Below, one piece after another: positions 9,954 through 18,764 of a DNA stretch of 64,000 bases. A program made the translations under genes and the position numbers. Origin of the DNA: Pseudophaeobacter arcticus DSM 23566. Its GTDB lineage: Bacteria > Pseudomonadota > Alphaproteobacteria > Rhodobacterales > Rhodobacteraceae. Each line of letters starts with the position of its first letter. The first letter of the stretch is position 1. The stretch spans positions 2,409,302 through 2,473,301 of the forward strand of contig NZ_KI421507.1 in the NCBI RefSeq assembly GCF_000473205.1, given 5' to 3'. The notes beneath the pieces were generated by a model. It saw only the letters and a program-made list of their open reading frames with translations, was not told where the DNA came from and did no database searches.

Positions 9954-10475
9954 AGCTATCAAGGGCGCCTATCGTAAAGCAGCGCAGGCTGTGTATATGT
10001 CACGCAGTTTGCAGGTCGCTCACCCATTCGCATTCATGAATGAGTAACAAATGCGCACTCTTAGATCAACCGGATACGCACCGCAGCCCTGCACAACTTT
10101 GATACAGGTCAAATAGACCTATAGCAAAAGCCCGACAAGAAGCCCTGCGCCCCCTTTCCCGCCATTTGCGCCGTATCGGCTGCGACAAAAGCGGCGATTG
10201 CCGCCTATTGGAAACCCAATCTCCCCTCCTCTGCCCCCGCATCTGCGCCTCACAACACGGAAATCTGTGGCAGATTCCGGGGCTGACTTGCAGATTCGCC
10301 CCGCCAGCCCCCCCACCAGCCCCCCCACCAGGCGACACCTGGAAATGGCGCTGCGCGGGCCTTTGCGCGCCCAGGCTTATTTCTCCCCTTCGCAGATCTG
10401 GCTCCCTCCCAGGGAGGCTGCTAGGGTCCCGGGCAGGGATCCCCCTTGAACCCAGGACAATGACCGGAGACTAAA
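9954..10475. other. Divergent intergenic region between hemA and the M20 peptidase gene
   Basis: No convincing gene is present; the open frames have poor codon sense. It holds the FnrL-type box at 10099-10112, a perfect 12-base palindrome CATTCATGAATG at 10031-10042, and a C-rich stretch near 10300-10330. Promoters for both flanking genes are expected here but are not clear by eye. Confidence 0.6.
10099..10112 (-). promoter_or_regulatory. FnrL/FNR-type box upstream of hemA
   Basis: Read on the minus strand the site is TTGACCTGTATCAA, matching TTGAY-N4-ATCAA. It lies about 146 bases ahead of the hemA ATG. FnrL control of hemA is known in Rhodobacter; function here is inferred from site match and position. 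Confidence 0.7.
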
Positions 10476-11864
10476 ATGTCGCTTAACGATGTGCTTGATC
10501 GGATTGACACAGACCTAGAGGCCGCAACCCAGCGGTTGCTGGAACTTTTGCGTATCCAATCCATTTCCACTGATCCCGCCTATAAGGCCGAATGTGACAA
10601 GGCCGCTGACTGGCTGGTTTCGGACCTGAAAAGCATTGGGATCAAAGCCGAAAAACGCCCCACCCCCGGGCATCCCATGGTGGTGGGCCATTTTGGCGAA
10701 GATAACAGTGACACCCCCCATGTGCTGTTTTACGGCCACTATGACGTGCAACCGGTCGACCCCCTGGAGCTGTGGAAAACACCCCCCTTTGACCCCAAGC
10801 TGGAAGAGACCAAAAATGGCACCGTGATCCGGGGCCGTGGCGCTTCGGATGACAAGGGGCAGCTGATGACATTTGTCGAAGCCTGCCGCGCCTGGAAAGC
10901 CATCCATGGCACCCTGCCCTGCCGCATCACCTTTTTCTTTGAAGGTGAGGAAGAGAGCGGCTCTCCCTCGCTGGTGCCGTTCATGCAAGAGCACGCAGCA
11001 GAACTGAAAGCGGATCTCGCCCTGATCTGCGACACCTCGATGGTGTCACGCGGGGTGCCGTCGATTTCGTCGCAGCTGCGTGGCATGCTGAAGGATGAAT
11101 TCACCCTGGTCGGCCCCCGGATTGATCTGCATTCCGGCCATTACGGCGGTCCCGGTCTCAACCCGCTGCGGGAAATCTCGCGCATTATAGCCTCTTTCTA
11201 CGATGAAGAGACCGGCGCCGTTGCGGTGGAGGGATTCTATGAGGGGGTAGAGCCCGTTCCCGCCGAGCTGCTGCGCCAGTGGGAGGCATCTGGTTTCACC
11301 GCCAAAGACTACCTCGACAATGCAGGCTACACCCAGGCCCATGGCGAAAAGGACTATTCCATCCTCGAGCAGCAATGGGCCCGCCCAACGCTGGAAATCA
11401 ACGGTATCTGGGGCGGCTACAATGGCGCGGGCTCCAAAACCGTGATCCCCTCCGAGGCCCACTGCAAGATCACCTGCCGTCTGGTGGGGGACATGGATCC
11501 GGACGCCCTGCGCGCCAAGCTGCGCAAACACGTCGAGGCCCAGCTGAAACCCGATAGCAAAGTCATCTGGGACAATGATCTGGAAGGATCGCGGGCCTCG
11601 GTGATGGACATTACCCGCCCCGAATTTGAAGCCGCGCGCGGCGCTCTTAGCGATGAATGGAACCGCGAAGCCGTATTCTGTGGCATGGGTGGTTCCATCC
11701 CGATTGCGGGATTCTTCAAATCCATTCTGGGCATGGAATCCATGTTGGTTGGCTATGCCAACGAAGATGACGCCATCCATTCCCCCAATGAGAAATACGA
11801 CCTCAAGAGCTTCCACAAGGGCACCCGGTCCTGGGCGCGCATCCTGGACGCCCTGACAAAATAA
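10476..11864 (+). CDS. M20 family metallopeptidase (dipeptidase)
   Basis: Cytosolic di-zinc exopeptidase of 462 residues, close in style to carnosinase/CNDP-like M20 dipeptidases. Metal-site motifs are YGHYDVQP, GRGASDDKG (bridging aspartate), FEGEEESGSPS (catalytic glutamate) and a C-terminal histidine in DDAIHSPNE. A dimerisation (lid) domain lies between about 200 and 330. The ATG at 10476 follows GGAGA by about eight bases. It is monocistronic, ending in a strong hairpin. The natural dipeptide is not predictable. Confidence 0.92.
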   Translation: MSLNDVLDRIDTDLEAATQRLLELLRIQSISTDPAYKAECDKAADWLVSDLKSIGIKAEKRPTPGHPMVVGHFGEDNSDTPHVLFYGHYDVQPVDPLELWKTPPFDPKLEETKNGTVIRGRGASDDKGQLMTFVEACRAWKAIHGTLPCRITFFFEGEEESGSPSLVPFMQEHAAELKADLALICDTSMVSRGVPSISSQLRGMLKDEFTLVGPRIDLHSGHYGGPGLNPLREISRIIASFYDEETGAVAVEGFYEGVEPVPAELLRQWEASGFTAKDYLDNAGYTQAHGEKDYSILEQQWARPTLEINGIWGGYNGAGSKTVIPSEAHCKITCRLVGDMDPDALRAKLRKHVEAQLKPDSKVIWDNDLEGSRASVMDITRPEFEAARGALSDEWNREAVFCGMGGSIPIAGFFKSILGMESMLVGYANEDDAIHSPNEKYDLKSFHKGTRSWARILDALTK

Positions 11865-11872
11865 GCAAAGAC

Positions 11873-11902
11873 GCAGGGGCTGGTCGCGACACCAGCCCCT
11901 GC
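11873..11902 (+). terminator. Hairpin downstream of the M20 peptidase gene
   Basis: Perfect 12-base stem GCAGGGGCTGGT / ACCAGCCCCTGC with a six-base loop, nine bases after the stop. There is no T tract, so it may act as a 3' stabiliser or a weak terminator. Confidence 0.65.
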
Positions 11903-12079
11903 CCCCTGCAAGACAAGTGATCTGTCGTAGATTTGGCATCTTGCCCGGGCAGAAACGCGAATTTACGCGCGATATACGCTCATATTCTCTCTCCAGACCA
12001 ATCCGCTTAAGACTTGTTTAGCCAGTTCTTGCGAGACTGCGCTGAACAGCACAGATTGTTGCAAATGGAGAAACAGGCA

Positions 12080-12301
12080 ATGCCACATAGCAAATACAAA
12101 CGTCCCGCCGGCTTTGAAGGCATCCAGAGCGACCCAGAAGAAAGCTACCGCGCGGGCTATCAACATGGGGTGCGGGTGATGCTACGCCACCTGGAAACCG
12201 AACAGAATCTGGATATGGAACGGCTGACCAAATGGGTCAATTCCGAGCTGACCTCCTGGCGCCATGACACGCAGGCAGAACCTACCCCACCCGCCCCCTA
12301 A
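12080..12301 (+). CDS. Small hypothetical protein (73 residues)
   Basis: Not recognised. The protein begins MPHSKYKRPAGFEG, has a helical middle (ESYRAGYQHGVRVMLRHLE, then MERLTKWVNSELTSWR) and ends with a proline-rich tail. The start at 12080 is chosen over 12014 because GGAG lies eight to ten bases ahead. A rho-independent hairpin follows at 12350. Soluble, no signal peptide. It stands alone between the M20 gene and the tRNA-Asp cluster. Confidence 0.65.
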   Translation: MPHSKYKRPAGFEGIQSDPEESYRAGYQHGVRVMLRHLETEQNLDMERLTKWVNSELTSWRHDTQAEPTPPAP

Positions 12302-12349
12302 AGAGGGGCAAGAGCGCTCCCCCATATGTTGCAATGGATCGACATCACG

Positions 12350-12370
12350 CAGCCCCTTCGGGGGCTGTTT
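12350..12370 (+). terminator. Rho-independent terminator
   Basis: Stem CAGCCCC / GGGGCTG closed by a TTCG tetraloop and followed by TTT, about 50 bases after the small hypothetical gene. Confidence 0.75.
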
Positions 12371-12514
12371 GGCGTTTCGCAGGCGCATAGCATTCGACAG
12401 ACCAGACCACCCGGATCGCGCCGACCACCAGATAGCGCCGACCAAAGGGCGGCACATGAAGCAGCGGCTGCTGGCCAATTTGCTTAGATGTTCAAGACAG
12501 ACTATTGAGAAAAG

Positions 12515-12591
12515 TGGCGCGGTTGACGGGGCTCGAACCCGCGACCCCCGGCGTGACAGGCCGGTACTCTAACCAGCTGAGCTACAACCGC
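12515..12591 (-). tRNA. tRNA-Asp(GTC), copy 1
   Basis: 77 bases including encoded CCA. Acceptor GCGGTTG pairs with CAACCGC, G is the discriminator, and the anticodon loop is CTGTCAC (GTC). Identical to the two copies at 12638 and 12808. Last in the leftward order. Confidence 0.97.
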
Positions 12592-12637
12592 GCATCTATA
12601 CCTTTTCAGGCGCCCTAAGAGGGGCAAAGTGAAGAAG

Positions 12638-12714
12638 TGGCGCGGTTGACGGGGCTCGAACCCGCGACCCCCGGCGTGACAGGCCGGTACTCTAACCAGC
12701 TGAGCTACAACCGC
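12638..12714 (-). tRNA. tRNA-Asp(GTC), copy 2
   Basis: Same 77-base sequence, anticodon GTC and encoded CCA as copy 1; 46 bases separate the two. Confidence 0.97.
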
Positions 12715-12807
12715 GCATTTTCTTCGTAGTGGCCTTGGCCACATCCCTCATCCGAGGCGGCCCCATCCGGAGCGGGATTTGATATGTCCAAATCAGACAG
12801 GCAGCAG

Positions 12808-12884
12808 TGGCGCGGTTGACGGGGCTCGAACCCGCGACCCCCGGCGTGACAGGCCGGTACTCTAACCAGCTGAGCTACAACCGC
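12808..12884 (-). tRNA. tRNA-Asp(GTC), copy 3
   Basis: Same 77-base sequence and CCA end; first in the leftward transcription order and probably read as one tricistronic precursor. Confidence 0.97.
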
Positions 12885-13308
12885 GTGCTGCCCATCCAGC
12901 ATCGCTGCTGAATGTTGGGCTGTAATATTCCCAGCGCTCGGGGATCGTCAAGCGGTGTTTTGGCATTTTCGCGGCTTTGGTCGAAAAAAATGGCCAGAAC
13001 ATTGTAACCATTTGATTTTCATCACTTCAAATAGGGCGTTCCCAGCCGCAAAAGGATCCGCCACTTCCGGCGCCCACCTTTCTCGCCCCCCGCTGACAGC
13101 GCCCCGAGCATTTTACCGCCTGTCTGCAGCAGCAAAGCGGCGAACGATGTGCAAGGGCGATCTGGAACAATAGCGGGCCAATAGCAAAGGGGGGCCAAAG
13201 CCCCCCACCATGCCACAAACCTCTGTGTCGGTGATTTGCCGTCTGACAAATCAAATCCATTGCAGCAGTACCTGCAAAAGACGGCTAGAACTGTGGGATC
13301 AAAAGCGA
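12885..13308. other. Intergenic region upstream of the tRNA-Asp cluster
   Basis: About 420 bases with no gene that I can support; the frames present lack ribosome binding sites and protein-like composition. The tRNA-Asp promoter should lie in the part next to 12884. Confidence 0.5.
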
Positions 13309-14052
13309 TCAGTCGATGCAGATCTCCTGCAAAACCTGCATCATCGCATCATAGTTTGGAATGAAGCCTTCGATCTGAAAGGAACTCTGCTTGCCTCTTT
13401 CCGTCAGCTTATCCAATTTGGCACCCTCCGCTGACACATCCATGCCAATCTGTGTTGCCAGTTTTTTCGCATGTACAGAAACCGGTTCCTCCCCCTGATA
13501 GACCTCCTCAAAGACCAACCACTCATAGTCGATCTGTTGGTACCTCAGTTGCGCAATGACACGTCCAAGCACCAATTGGTCACTCCAATACTGCCTGCGC
13601 ACCATATCCAGATCGATGGGGGCAGGCACAATTTCACCAGAAAGGATCGCCGGATACCGCTCGGCCTCCTGCTCCGGCCCCCAGGCTCCGGTAGAGAAGG
13701 CCAGGAAAAGAGACCTCAACCTGCGAATGCTGTTGCTGCGGGTCAGGACGATGAAAAAATAGCCATGCTTTTTGGCGCATTTGATCAGCGTCTTTGTCAC
13801 CTGAGGAGGGGGAACCTCGATGCAGTGTTTGATATTGACCTTTTGCTGCAACAGTGAGTCGATGCTTGCCTCGAGGGCGGATAGATCTTTGTCTTCCTGG
13901 AATTTTTTGACAACATGCCCCCAGAGCCGCCCTGGGTTAAAGGGCTCATGCTCAACCGTCCGGAACGGAGAAACCTGCGCTAGAAAATTCTGCAAAGAGG
14001 TCCCACCAGTGCGGCGCAAGGTCAGGGTCAATGTTGGACGAGGGTTAGACAA
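13309..14052 (-). CDS. Sulfotransferase-like protein
   Basis: Protein of 247 residues that resembles the PAPS-dependent sulfotransferase superfamily. The N-terminal RRTGGTSLQNFL fits the 5'-phosphosulfate loop (R-T-G-x-T/S-S/T-L), HEPFNPGR is a common next motif, and VLTRSNSIRRLRSL fits the 3'-phosphate binding helix. The start is a TTG at 14052 with AGGAGA seven bases ahead; no early ATG is present. Acceptor unknown: cell-surface glycans are typical targets. It sits alone between the tRNA-Asp cluster and tRNA-Val, which suggests an accessory gene. The superfamily call is by motif only. Confidence 0.7.
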   Translation of the reverse strand: MSNPRPTLTLTLRRTGGTSLQNFLAQVSPFRTVEHEPFNPGRLWGHVVKKFQEDKDLSALEASIDSLLQQKVNIKHCIEVPPPQVTKTLIKCAKKHGYFFIVLTRSNSIRRLRSLFLAFSTGAWGPEQEAERYPAILSGEIVPAPIDLDMVRRQYWSDQLVLGRVIAQLRYQQIDYEWLVFEEVYQGEEPVSVHAKKLATQIGMDVSAEGAKLDKLTERGKQSSFQIEGFIPNYDAMMQVLQEICID

Positions 14053-14203
14053 GCCTTGTCTCCTATAGATTTGGGAGCGCTACCCAATTTGGAATGGCAA
14101 ATTCTAACATTGTCTCTATCCGGCAGCAACATATGGCTCTGCCAAATGCCCTAGGCAACCCACCCCGAAAGAGATGTTATTCCGTCAATTTCAAGGGGTT
14201 GCA

Positions 14204-14279
<76 letters not shown>

Positions 14280-14352
14280 GATATGCGGGGATTTAGACAA
14301 AGACAGGGGCAGGCGCAAGAGGGGAAAAGGCATTTTTTGCAAAAAAGTCAGT

Positions 14353-14925
14353 TTACTGCAAAAGCTGTTCACGGCCCTCCTCCAGAACATAGATACAGCC
14401 CTGCTGGTTTGACAGTTTTGCCATCTCCTGACGCGACAAGCCCAGAACAATTCCGCGCATCACCTGCCCCAGCAATCCATGGGCCACAACAACCGAGGGG
14501 CCCGTCAAAGCCTGCATGAACGACAGGATACGGGCATGGAAGCTGGCATAGCCTTCGCCATTGGGGGCGGCACAGAACAGGTCCAGATGAGAGGGGTTTG
14601 CAGCCCAGATATCTGGGAACCGCACCTCCACCTCCGGTAAGGTCATCCCCTGCAGATCGCCGGCATGGGCCTCAGCCAAGCGAGGGTCGATGGTGATATC
14701 GGCCCCGGCCAGGGCAATCTCTGCCGTTTCCCGCGCCCGGCCCAATGGCGACACGTAGCACGTCGGAACCTGTGCCAAGATCGGCCGCATCAGCGCTGCC
14801 TGTTGGCGCGCATGGGATTGACCCAGGGGGCTCAATTGCGATTCCAATTGCCCCTGAATGCGTTTCTCTGCGTTCCACTCGGTTTGCCCGTGACGCAAAA
14901 ACCAGATTTTGGGAAAGGAAGTCAT
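14353..14925 (-). CDS. Histidine phosphatase family protein (phosphoglycerate mutase-like)
   Basis: Cytosolic phosphatase of about 190 residues. The catalytic histidine is in FLRHGQTEWN near the N-terminus, the acid/base region includes AEAHAGDLQG, and the second histidine is in VVVAHGLLGQ. Length fits CobC/GpmB-like phosphatases rather than the longer cofactor-dependent mutase. The start at 14925 places RHG about ten residues in; an ATG at 14943 is in frame. Substrate unknown. Confidence 0.88.
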   Translation of the reverse strand: MTSFPKIWFLRHGQTEWNAEKRIQGQLESQLSPLGQSHARQQAALMRPILAQVPTCYVSPLGRARETAEIALAGADITIDPRLAEAHAGDLQGMTLPEVEVRFPDIWAANPSHLDLFCAAPNGEGYASFHARILSFMQALTGPSVVVAHGLLGQVMRGIVLGLSRQEMAKLSNQQGCIYVLEEGREQLLQ

Positions 14926-15115
14926 GTGACTACAGATCCTCATGCTAATAACTTGGTGATAATCCCGTTACAGTTAGCGCTGCGCCGCCCGGAATGAAAG
15001 GCCCCGAGATCTTGAACCGCCCAAGACCTGCCTCTCGACAAGGGGAAAGAACTGCGGCCTTGTGGAGCTGCTGCAAAGACCTGCACTTACCTGAAACAAA
15101 AAAACCAACGGCCCC

Positions 15116-15733
15116 ATGACCCACACGCTATATTCCTTTCGCAGATGTCCCTATGCCATGCGCGCCCGTCTGGCCCTGGCCTCAGCTGCGCAGCCTGTTG
15201 AGCTGCGCGAAATTGTGCTGCGTGATAAGCCTGACGCGTTTTTAGATGCCTCCCCCAGCGCCACGGTGCCCTGTTTGACCACCCCCGAGCAGGTGATTGA
15301 TGAAAGTCTCGAGATTATGATCTGGGCACTTCGCCAGAATGACCCGGAACACTGGCTGGCGATGCCTGATGCTGGCTGGGACTGGATTGCCAGAGCCGAC
15401 GGCCCCTTCAAACAGGCCCTGGACCGAACCAAATATGCCAGCCGCTACCCGGATGAGGACGCAACGGCACAGCGCCAAAAGGCCGCTGAGTTTCTCTCAG
15501 ACCTGGATCAGCAGATTGACACATGGATTTTTGACCAAGCTTCCATCGCGGACTACGCCATATTGCCCTTCGTACGGCAATTCGCATTTATCGACAAAGC
15601 CTGGTTTGACCAGCAGCTCTGGCCCAACCTTCAGGCCTGGTTGGAGCGCTTTCTGACCAGCAGCAGGTTTGAAGCAGTCATGCTGAAATACCCCCAATGG
15701 CAGGACGGCGACGCTGCGACGACATTTCCTTAG
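15116..15733 (+). CDS. Glutathione S-transferase family protein
   Basis: Soluble protein of 205 residues. The N-terminal thioredoxin-like domain begins HTLYSFRRCPYAMRARLAL, with a CPYA motif that suggests an omega/beta-like catalytic cysteine, and includes the SATVPCL cis-proline segment and the ESLEI glutathione-binding motif. A helical C-terminal domain follows. Substrate unknown; roles in thiol repair or detoxification are common. It ends 30 bases short of the convergent TetR gene. Confidence 0.9.
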   Translation: MTHTLYSFRRCPYAMRARLALASAAQPVELREIVLRDKPDAFLDASPSATVPCLTTPEQVIDESLEIMIWALRQNDPEHWLAMPDAGWDWIARADGPFKQALDRTKYASRYPDEDATAQRQKAAEFLSDLDQQIDTWIFDQASIADYAILPFVRQFAFIDKAWFDQQLWPNLQAWLERFLTSSRFEAVMLKYPQWQDGDAATTFP

Positions 15734-15763
15734 CCGCAATTGGAGGCCAAGCAGATCACAACC

Positions 15764-16342
15764 TTACCCCCCAGGACACAGCCAGGCCCGGAGGTAGACA
15801 GTGAGCCTGGCCTCCATAGTTTGATCCTCGTGCAGGGCACAAAAATGCAGAGCCATCGCCTGAGTCAGAAAGGCCTGCATACCCTCGGCCTGTAATTCGG
15901 CGGAAATATCCTGGCGGAACTGGCCTGTCTCGAACCAAAGGGCCGTGAGGGTCAAATACCGGTCAAAGGTCGTGGCAATTGCACCAATCTCAGCCACAGC
16001 AGCCGCGCCGGACAATCGCAGGATCACATCAAAAACATAGCGCTCCTGTGTCATGTAGCGCAGCAACGGCTGCTGCAAGGCAACCAGGTCCTCAACAGTT
16101 CTGGGCGCAGGCGCCTTGGCCAGTTGATCCAGATGCTGGTCGATGCCAGCCCCGATCAGCAGATCCATCAAAGCGTCCTTGTCTTTGAAATGCGCAAAGA
16201 ACGTCCCCTTGGCGACACCAGCCCCCTGAACCACTTCGTCGGTCCGCAGGGCTGCATAGCCATTTTCCGCCACCAGCGCTGTGGCCACAGCGACAAGTCG
16301 GGCCCGTGTCTCAAGAGTTCTCTTCTGCATTTGTCTCACCAT
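15764..16342 (-). CDS. TetR family transcriptional regulator
   Basis: Repressor of about 192 residues. The N-terminal HTH runs from TRARLVAVATALVAENGY to GVAKGTFFAHFKDKDAL, the usual TetR signature. The C-terminal domain is ligand-binding and shows no named family. The start at 16342 is preferred because AGGAGAGC ends right before it. It is divergent from a quinone reductase gene, and three matching palindromes lie between them, so it probably represses both itself and that gene until an electrophile or quinone-like ligand binds. Confidence 0.9.
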   Translation of the reverse strand: MVRQMQKRTLETRARLVAVATALVAENGYAALRTDEVVQGAGVAKGTFFAHFKDKDALMDLLIGAGIDQHLDQLAKAPAPRTVEDLVALQQPLLRYMTQERYVFDVILRLSGAAAVAEIGAIATTFDRYLTLTALWFETGQFRQDISAELQAEGMQAFLTQAMALHFCALHEDQTMEARLTVYLRAWLCPGG

Positions 16343-16404
16343 GCTCTCCTGCTGCCATGTTCGGCCGGAATGGTCAAATTGCCAACCCAAACATCAACTA
16401 AAAG

Positions 16405-16466
16405 TGACCGTAGTCATTTTCTAATTGACCATAGTCATTTTTTACCTCAATAAATGACCGTAGTCA
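16405..16466. promoter_or_regulatory. Triple TetR-type operator
   Basis: Three near-identical palindromes TGAC-CRTA-GTCA lie at 16405-16416, 16426-16437 and 16455-16466, with 21- and 29-base spacing, in the 149-base gap between the divergent TetR and quinone reductase starts. The last ends 16 bases before GGAG of the reductase. Confidence 0.85.
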
Positions 16467-16491
16467 ATTAATAGCCAGTTTGGAGCCCCCA

Positions 16492-17076
16492 ATGACCCGC
16501 ATCTTCATCTTGAACGGCCACCCCGCTGAGACGTCTCTCAACAAAGCGCTGAGCCTTGCCTATGCCCGCGCCGCAGAGGCACATGGCCACGAGGTTCGCA
16601 TCCTGCATCTGCATGATCTGGAGTTTGACATCGACTATGGCTTTGCCGGTTATACTGAGGTCAAACCTCTGGAGCCGAATTTACAGAGCTTTTTCAACAA
16701 TCTGGAATGGTGCGAGCACTTTGTGATGACCACCCCTATGTGGTGGGGGGGATTGCCTGGAAAATTGAAAGGCCTGTTTGACCGCGCATTGCTGCCGGGC
16801 AGAGCCTTTGACACCCAAAACACCAAGATGGGCATGCCGGCCCCGATGCTAAAGGGGCGCAGTGGCCGCGTCATTGTTACCGCAGACACCCCAAAGTTTC
16901 TGATGTGGCTGCTTTACAGCAATGCCATGTTGCGCCAGACCGAACGCCAGATTCTTGGGTTTATCGGTCTGAAACCGGTCAAGAGCAACTTTTTTGCAGC
17001 GGCATCCCACCCAAAGCCCAAAGCCGTAAACCGCTGGCTTGCTCAGGTCGAAAAACTGGCTGCAAAAGCCGCATGA
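16492..17076 (+). CDS. NAD(P)H-dependent quinone reductase, flavodoxin-like fold
   Basis: Flavoprotein of about 194 residues of the NQO/MdaB (modulator of drug activity) type. Marks are the N-terminal ILNGHPAETSLNKAL phosphate-binding loop, the TTPMWWGGLPGKLKGLFDRALLPG segment that binds FMN/FAD and lines the active site, and a C-terminal GLKPVKSNFF. It probably makes two-electron reductions of quinones. The start at 16492 follows GGAG; the TTG at 16480 is rejected. Three TetR-type operators upstream imply induction. Confidence 0.88.
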   Translation: MTRIFILNGHPAETSLNKALSLAYARAAEAHGHEVRILHLHDLEFDIDYGFAGYTEVKPLEPNLQSFFNNLEWCEHFVMTTPMWWGGLPGKLKGLFDRALLPGRAFDTQNTKMGMPAPMLKGRSGRVIVTADTPKFLMWLLYSNAMLRQTERQILGFIGLKPVKSNFFAAASHPKPKAVNRWLAQVEKLAAKAA

Positions 17077-17143
17077 GCGGGACAAAGGATTGGGGCCGGT
17101 TCTGCCACATCAGTGCGCCGACATTTTCCGGCCCCGCCTCTGT

Positions 17144-18763
17144 CTACTGCGCCGCTTTCAAGCGAAAGCGCTGGATTTTGCCGGTTTCGGTCTTTGGCAG
17201 CTCCTTGGTAAAAACCACCGAGCGGGGATATTTGAACGGCGCGATACTGGCCTTCACGTGGTCCTGCAAGATCTTTACCAAATCCTGCGAGGGCACATGC
17301 CCGGCGGTCAGCACGATATGCGCCTCGACAATAGAGCCACGGGCCTCGTTTGGCGCTGCAATCACCGCGCATTCCGCCACCGCCTCATGGGACAGCAGCG
17401 CCGCCTCCACCTCAGGACCCGCGATATTATAGCCGGCCGAGACAATCATATCATCGTTGCGGGCGGCAAAATGCAGATAGCCCGCCTCATCCATTCTGAA
17501 ACTGTCCCCGGTCACATTCCAGCCATCCTGAACATAGGCTGACTGGCGGTCATCAGCCAGATAGCGACAGCCCGTCGGACCTTTCACAGCCAGACGTCCA
17601 ATCTCCCCGCGCGGCGCCTCGGTGCCGTCGCTGTTCAGGATGCGCACCTGATAGCCGCTCACAGGCTTGCCGGTACAGGCCGGGCGGTGATCAGAAAACC
17701 GGTTGGTGATAAAGATATGCAGCATCTCGGTGGCGCCAATCCCGTCCAGCATCGGCTTGCCCGTCTTGGCGATCCAGGCCTCATAAACCGGCGAAGGCAG
17801 CGTCTCACCCGCGGAAACAGCGGCCCGCAACGAAGACAGATCCGCCCCCTCATCCATCGCCTGCAACATCACACGGTAGGCCGTCGGCGCGGTAAAACAA
17901 ACCGTCGCCCGGTATTTTTCGATGATCTCTATCAGATTGGGGGGCGATGCGTTCTCCAACAGGGTTGCAGCGGCACCAAACCGCAGCGGGAAAATCGCCA
18001 ACCCACCCAGCCCAAAGGTAAAGGCCAAAGGCGGCGAGCCAACAAAGACATCTTCGGGCTGCACATCCAGAACTTCGCGGGCATAGCCATCGGCAATGAT
18101 CAACAGATCCCGGTGAAAATGCATCGTCGCCTTGGGCGACCCGGTGGTTCCCGAGGTAAAGCCCAACAGCGCCACATCATCACGCCCGGTCTTCACCGCG
18201 TCATAGCTCACCGGCTTTTCCAGCGCCAAACGGTCCAGCTCGGCGTCATGGTTAGAGGTGCCGTCAAAGCCAACCACCGATTTCAGATACTTGGAGGTTT
18301 TGGCACAGGTGACCAATTCCTCCATCAACCGGGTATCACAAAGCGCATGGGTGATTTCGGCCTTGTCAACAATCTGCCCCAGCTCCCCGGCGCGCAGCAT
18401 CGGCATGGTATTGACCACCACCGCGCCAACCTTGGTGGCAGCCAGCCAGCAGGCCACCATCGCCGGGTTATTGGCAGAGCGGATCAAGACACGATTGCCC
18501 GGCACTACCCCCAGATCTTCGCTCAGCACATGGGCCAGCCGATTGGTCCAATCTGCCAGCTCCTTATAGGTGCGCCGTCGGCCATTGCCGATCAGCGCAA
18601 TGTGATCGCCAAATCCTTTGGCCACCATGGCATCCGTCAGCTCAACCCCGACATTCAGCCGGTCCGGGTAGGCAAACCCCTCCAGCATGAACTCCGGCCA
18701 TTGATCCTCTGGTGGTAGGTTGTCGCGGGTGAATGTATCGCTATGTGCAGAAACTCCCAGCAT
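17144..18763 (-). CDS. AMP-binding acyl-CoA ligase, 2-aminobenzoate/benzoate-CoA ligase type
   Basis: ANL-superfamily ligase of about 539 residues that activates an aromatic acid to its CoA thioester with ATP. The P-loop-like A3 motif is FTSGTTGSPKATMHFH, GIGATEMLHIF is the A5-like motif, and the C-terminal lysine motif is KTETGKIQRFRLK. The start at 18763 has AAGGAGG nine bases ahead; the upstream dehydrogenase stop is one base away. It is the last gene of a six-gene operon whose first gene is a bifunctional aryl-CoA monooxygenase/reductase, so anthranilate is the best substrate guess, with salicylate or benzoate as alternatives. Confidence 0.87.
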   Translation of the reverse strand: MLGVSAHSDTFTRDNLPPEDQWPEFMLEGFAYPDRLNVGVELTDAMVAKGFGDHIALIGNGRRRTYKELADWTNRLAHVLSEDLGVVPGNRVLIRSANNPAMVACWLAATKVGAVVVNTMPMLRAGELGQIVDKAEITHALCDTRLMEELVTCAKTSKYLKSVVGFDGTSNHDAELDRLALEKPVSYDAVKTGRDDVALLGFTSGTTGSPKATMHFHRDLLIIADGYAREVLDVQPEDVFVGSPPLAFTFGLGGLAIFPLRFGAAATLLENASPPNLIEIIEKYRATVCFTAPTAYRVMLQAMDEGADLSSLRAAVSAGETLPSPVYEAWIAKTGKPMLDGIGATEMLHIFITNRFSDHRPACTGKPVSGYQVRILNSDGTEAPRGEIGRLAVKGPTGCRYLADDRQSAYVQDGWNVTGDSFRMDEAGYLHFAARNDDMIVSAGYNIAGPEVEAALLSHEAVAECAVIAAPNEARGSIVEAHIVLTAGHVPSQDLVKILQDHVKASIAPFKYPRSVVFTKELPKTETGKIQRFRLKAAQ

Positions 18764-18764
18764 C

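Noticed and set aside
10066..10474. Several frames on both strands upstream of the M20 gene
   Set aside because: GC-rich, low-complexity translations over a regulatory region.
12515..12884. Three regularly spaced repeats, considered as a CRISPR-like array
   Set aside because: Repeats are 77 bases, fold as tRNA-Asp and have unequal spacers; no cas genes are present. No CRISPR array was seen anywhere in the window.
12502..12902. Repeated open frames across the tRNA-Asp cluster with a recurring AVVAQLVRVPACHAGGRGFEPRQPRH-like peptide
   Set aside because: They are translations of the three tRNA genes and spacers, a common annotation artefact.
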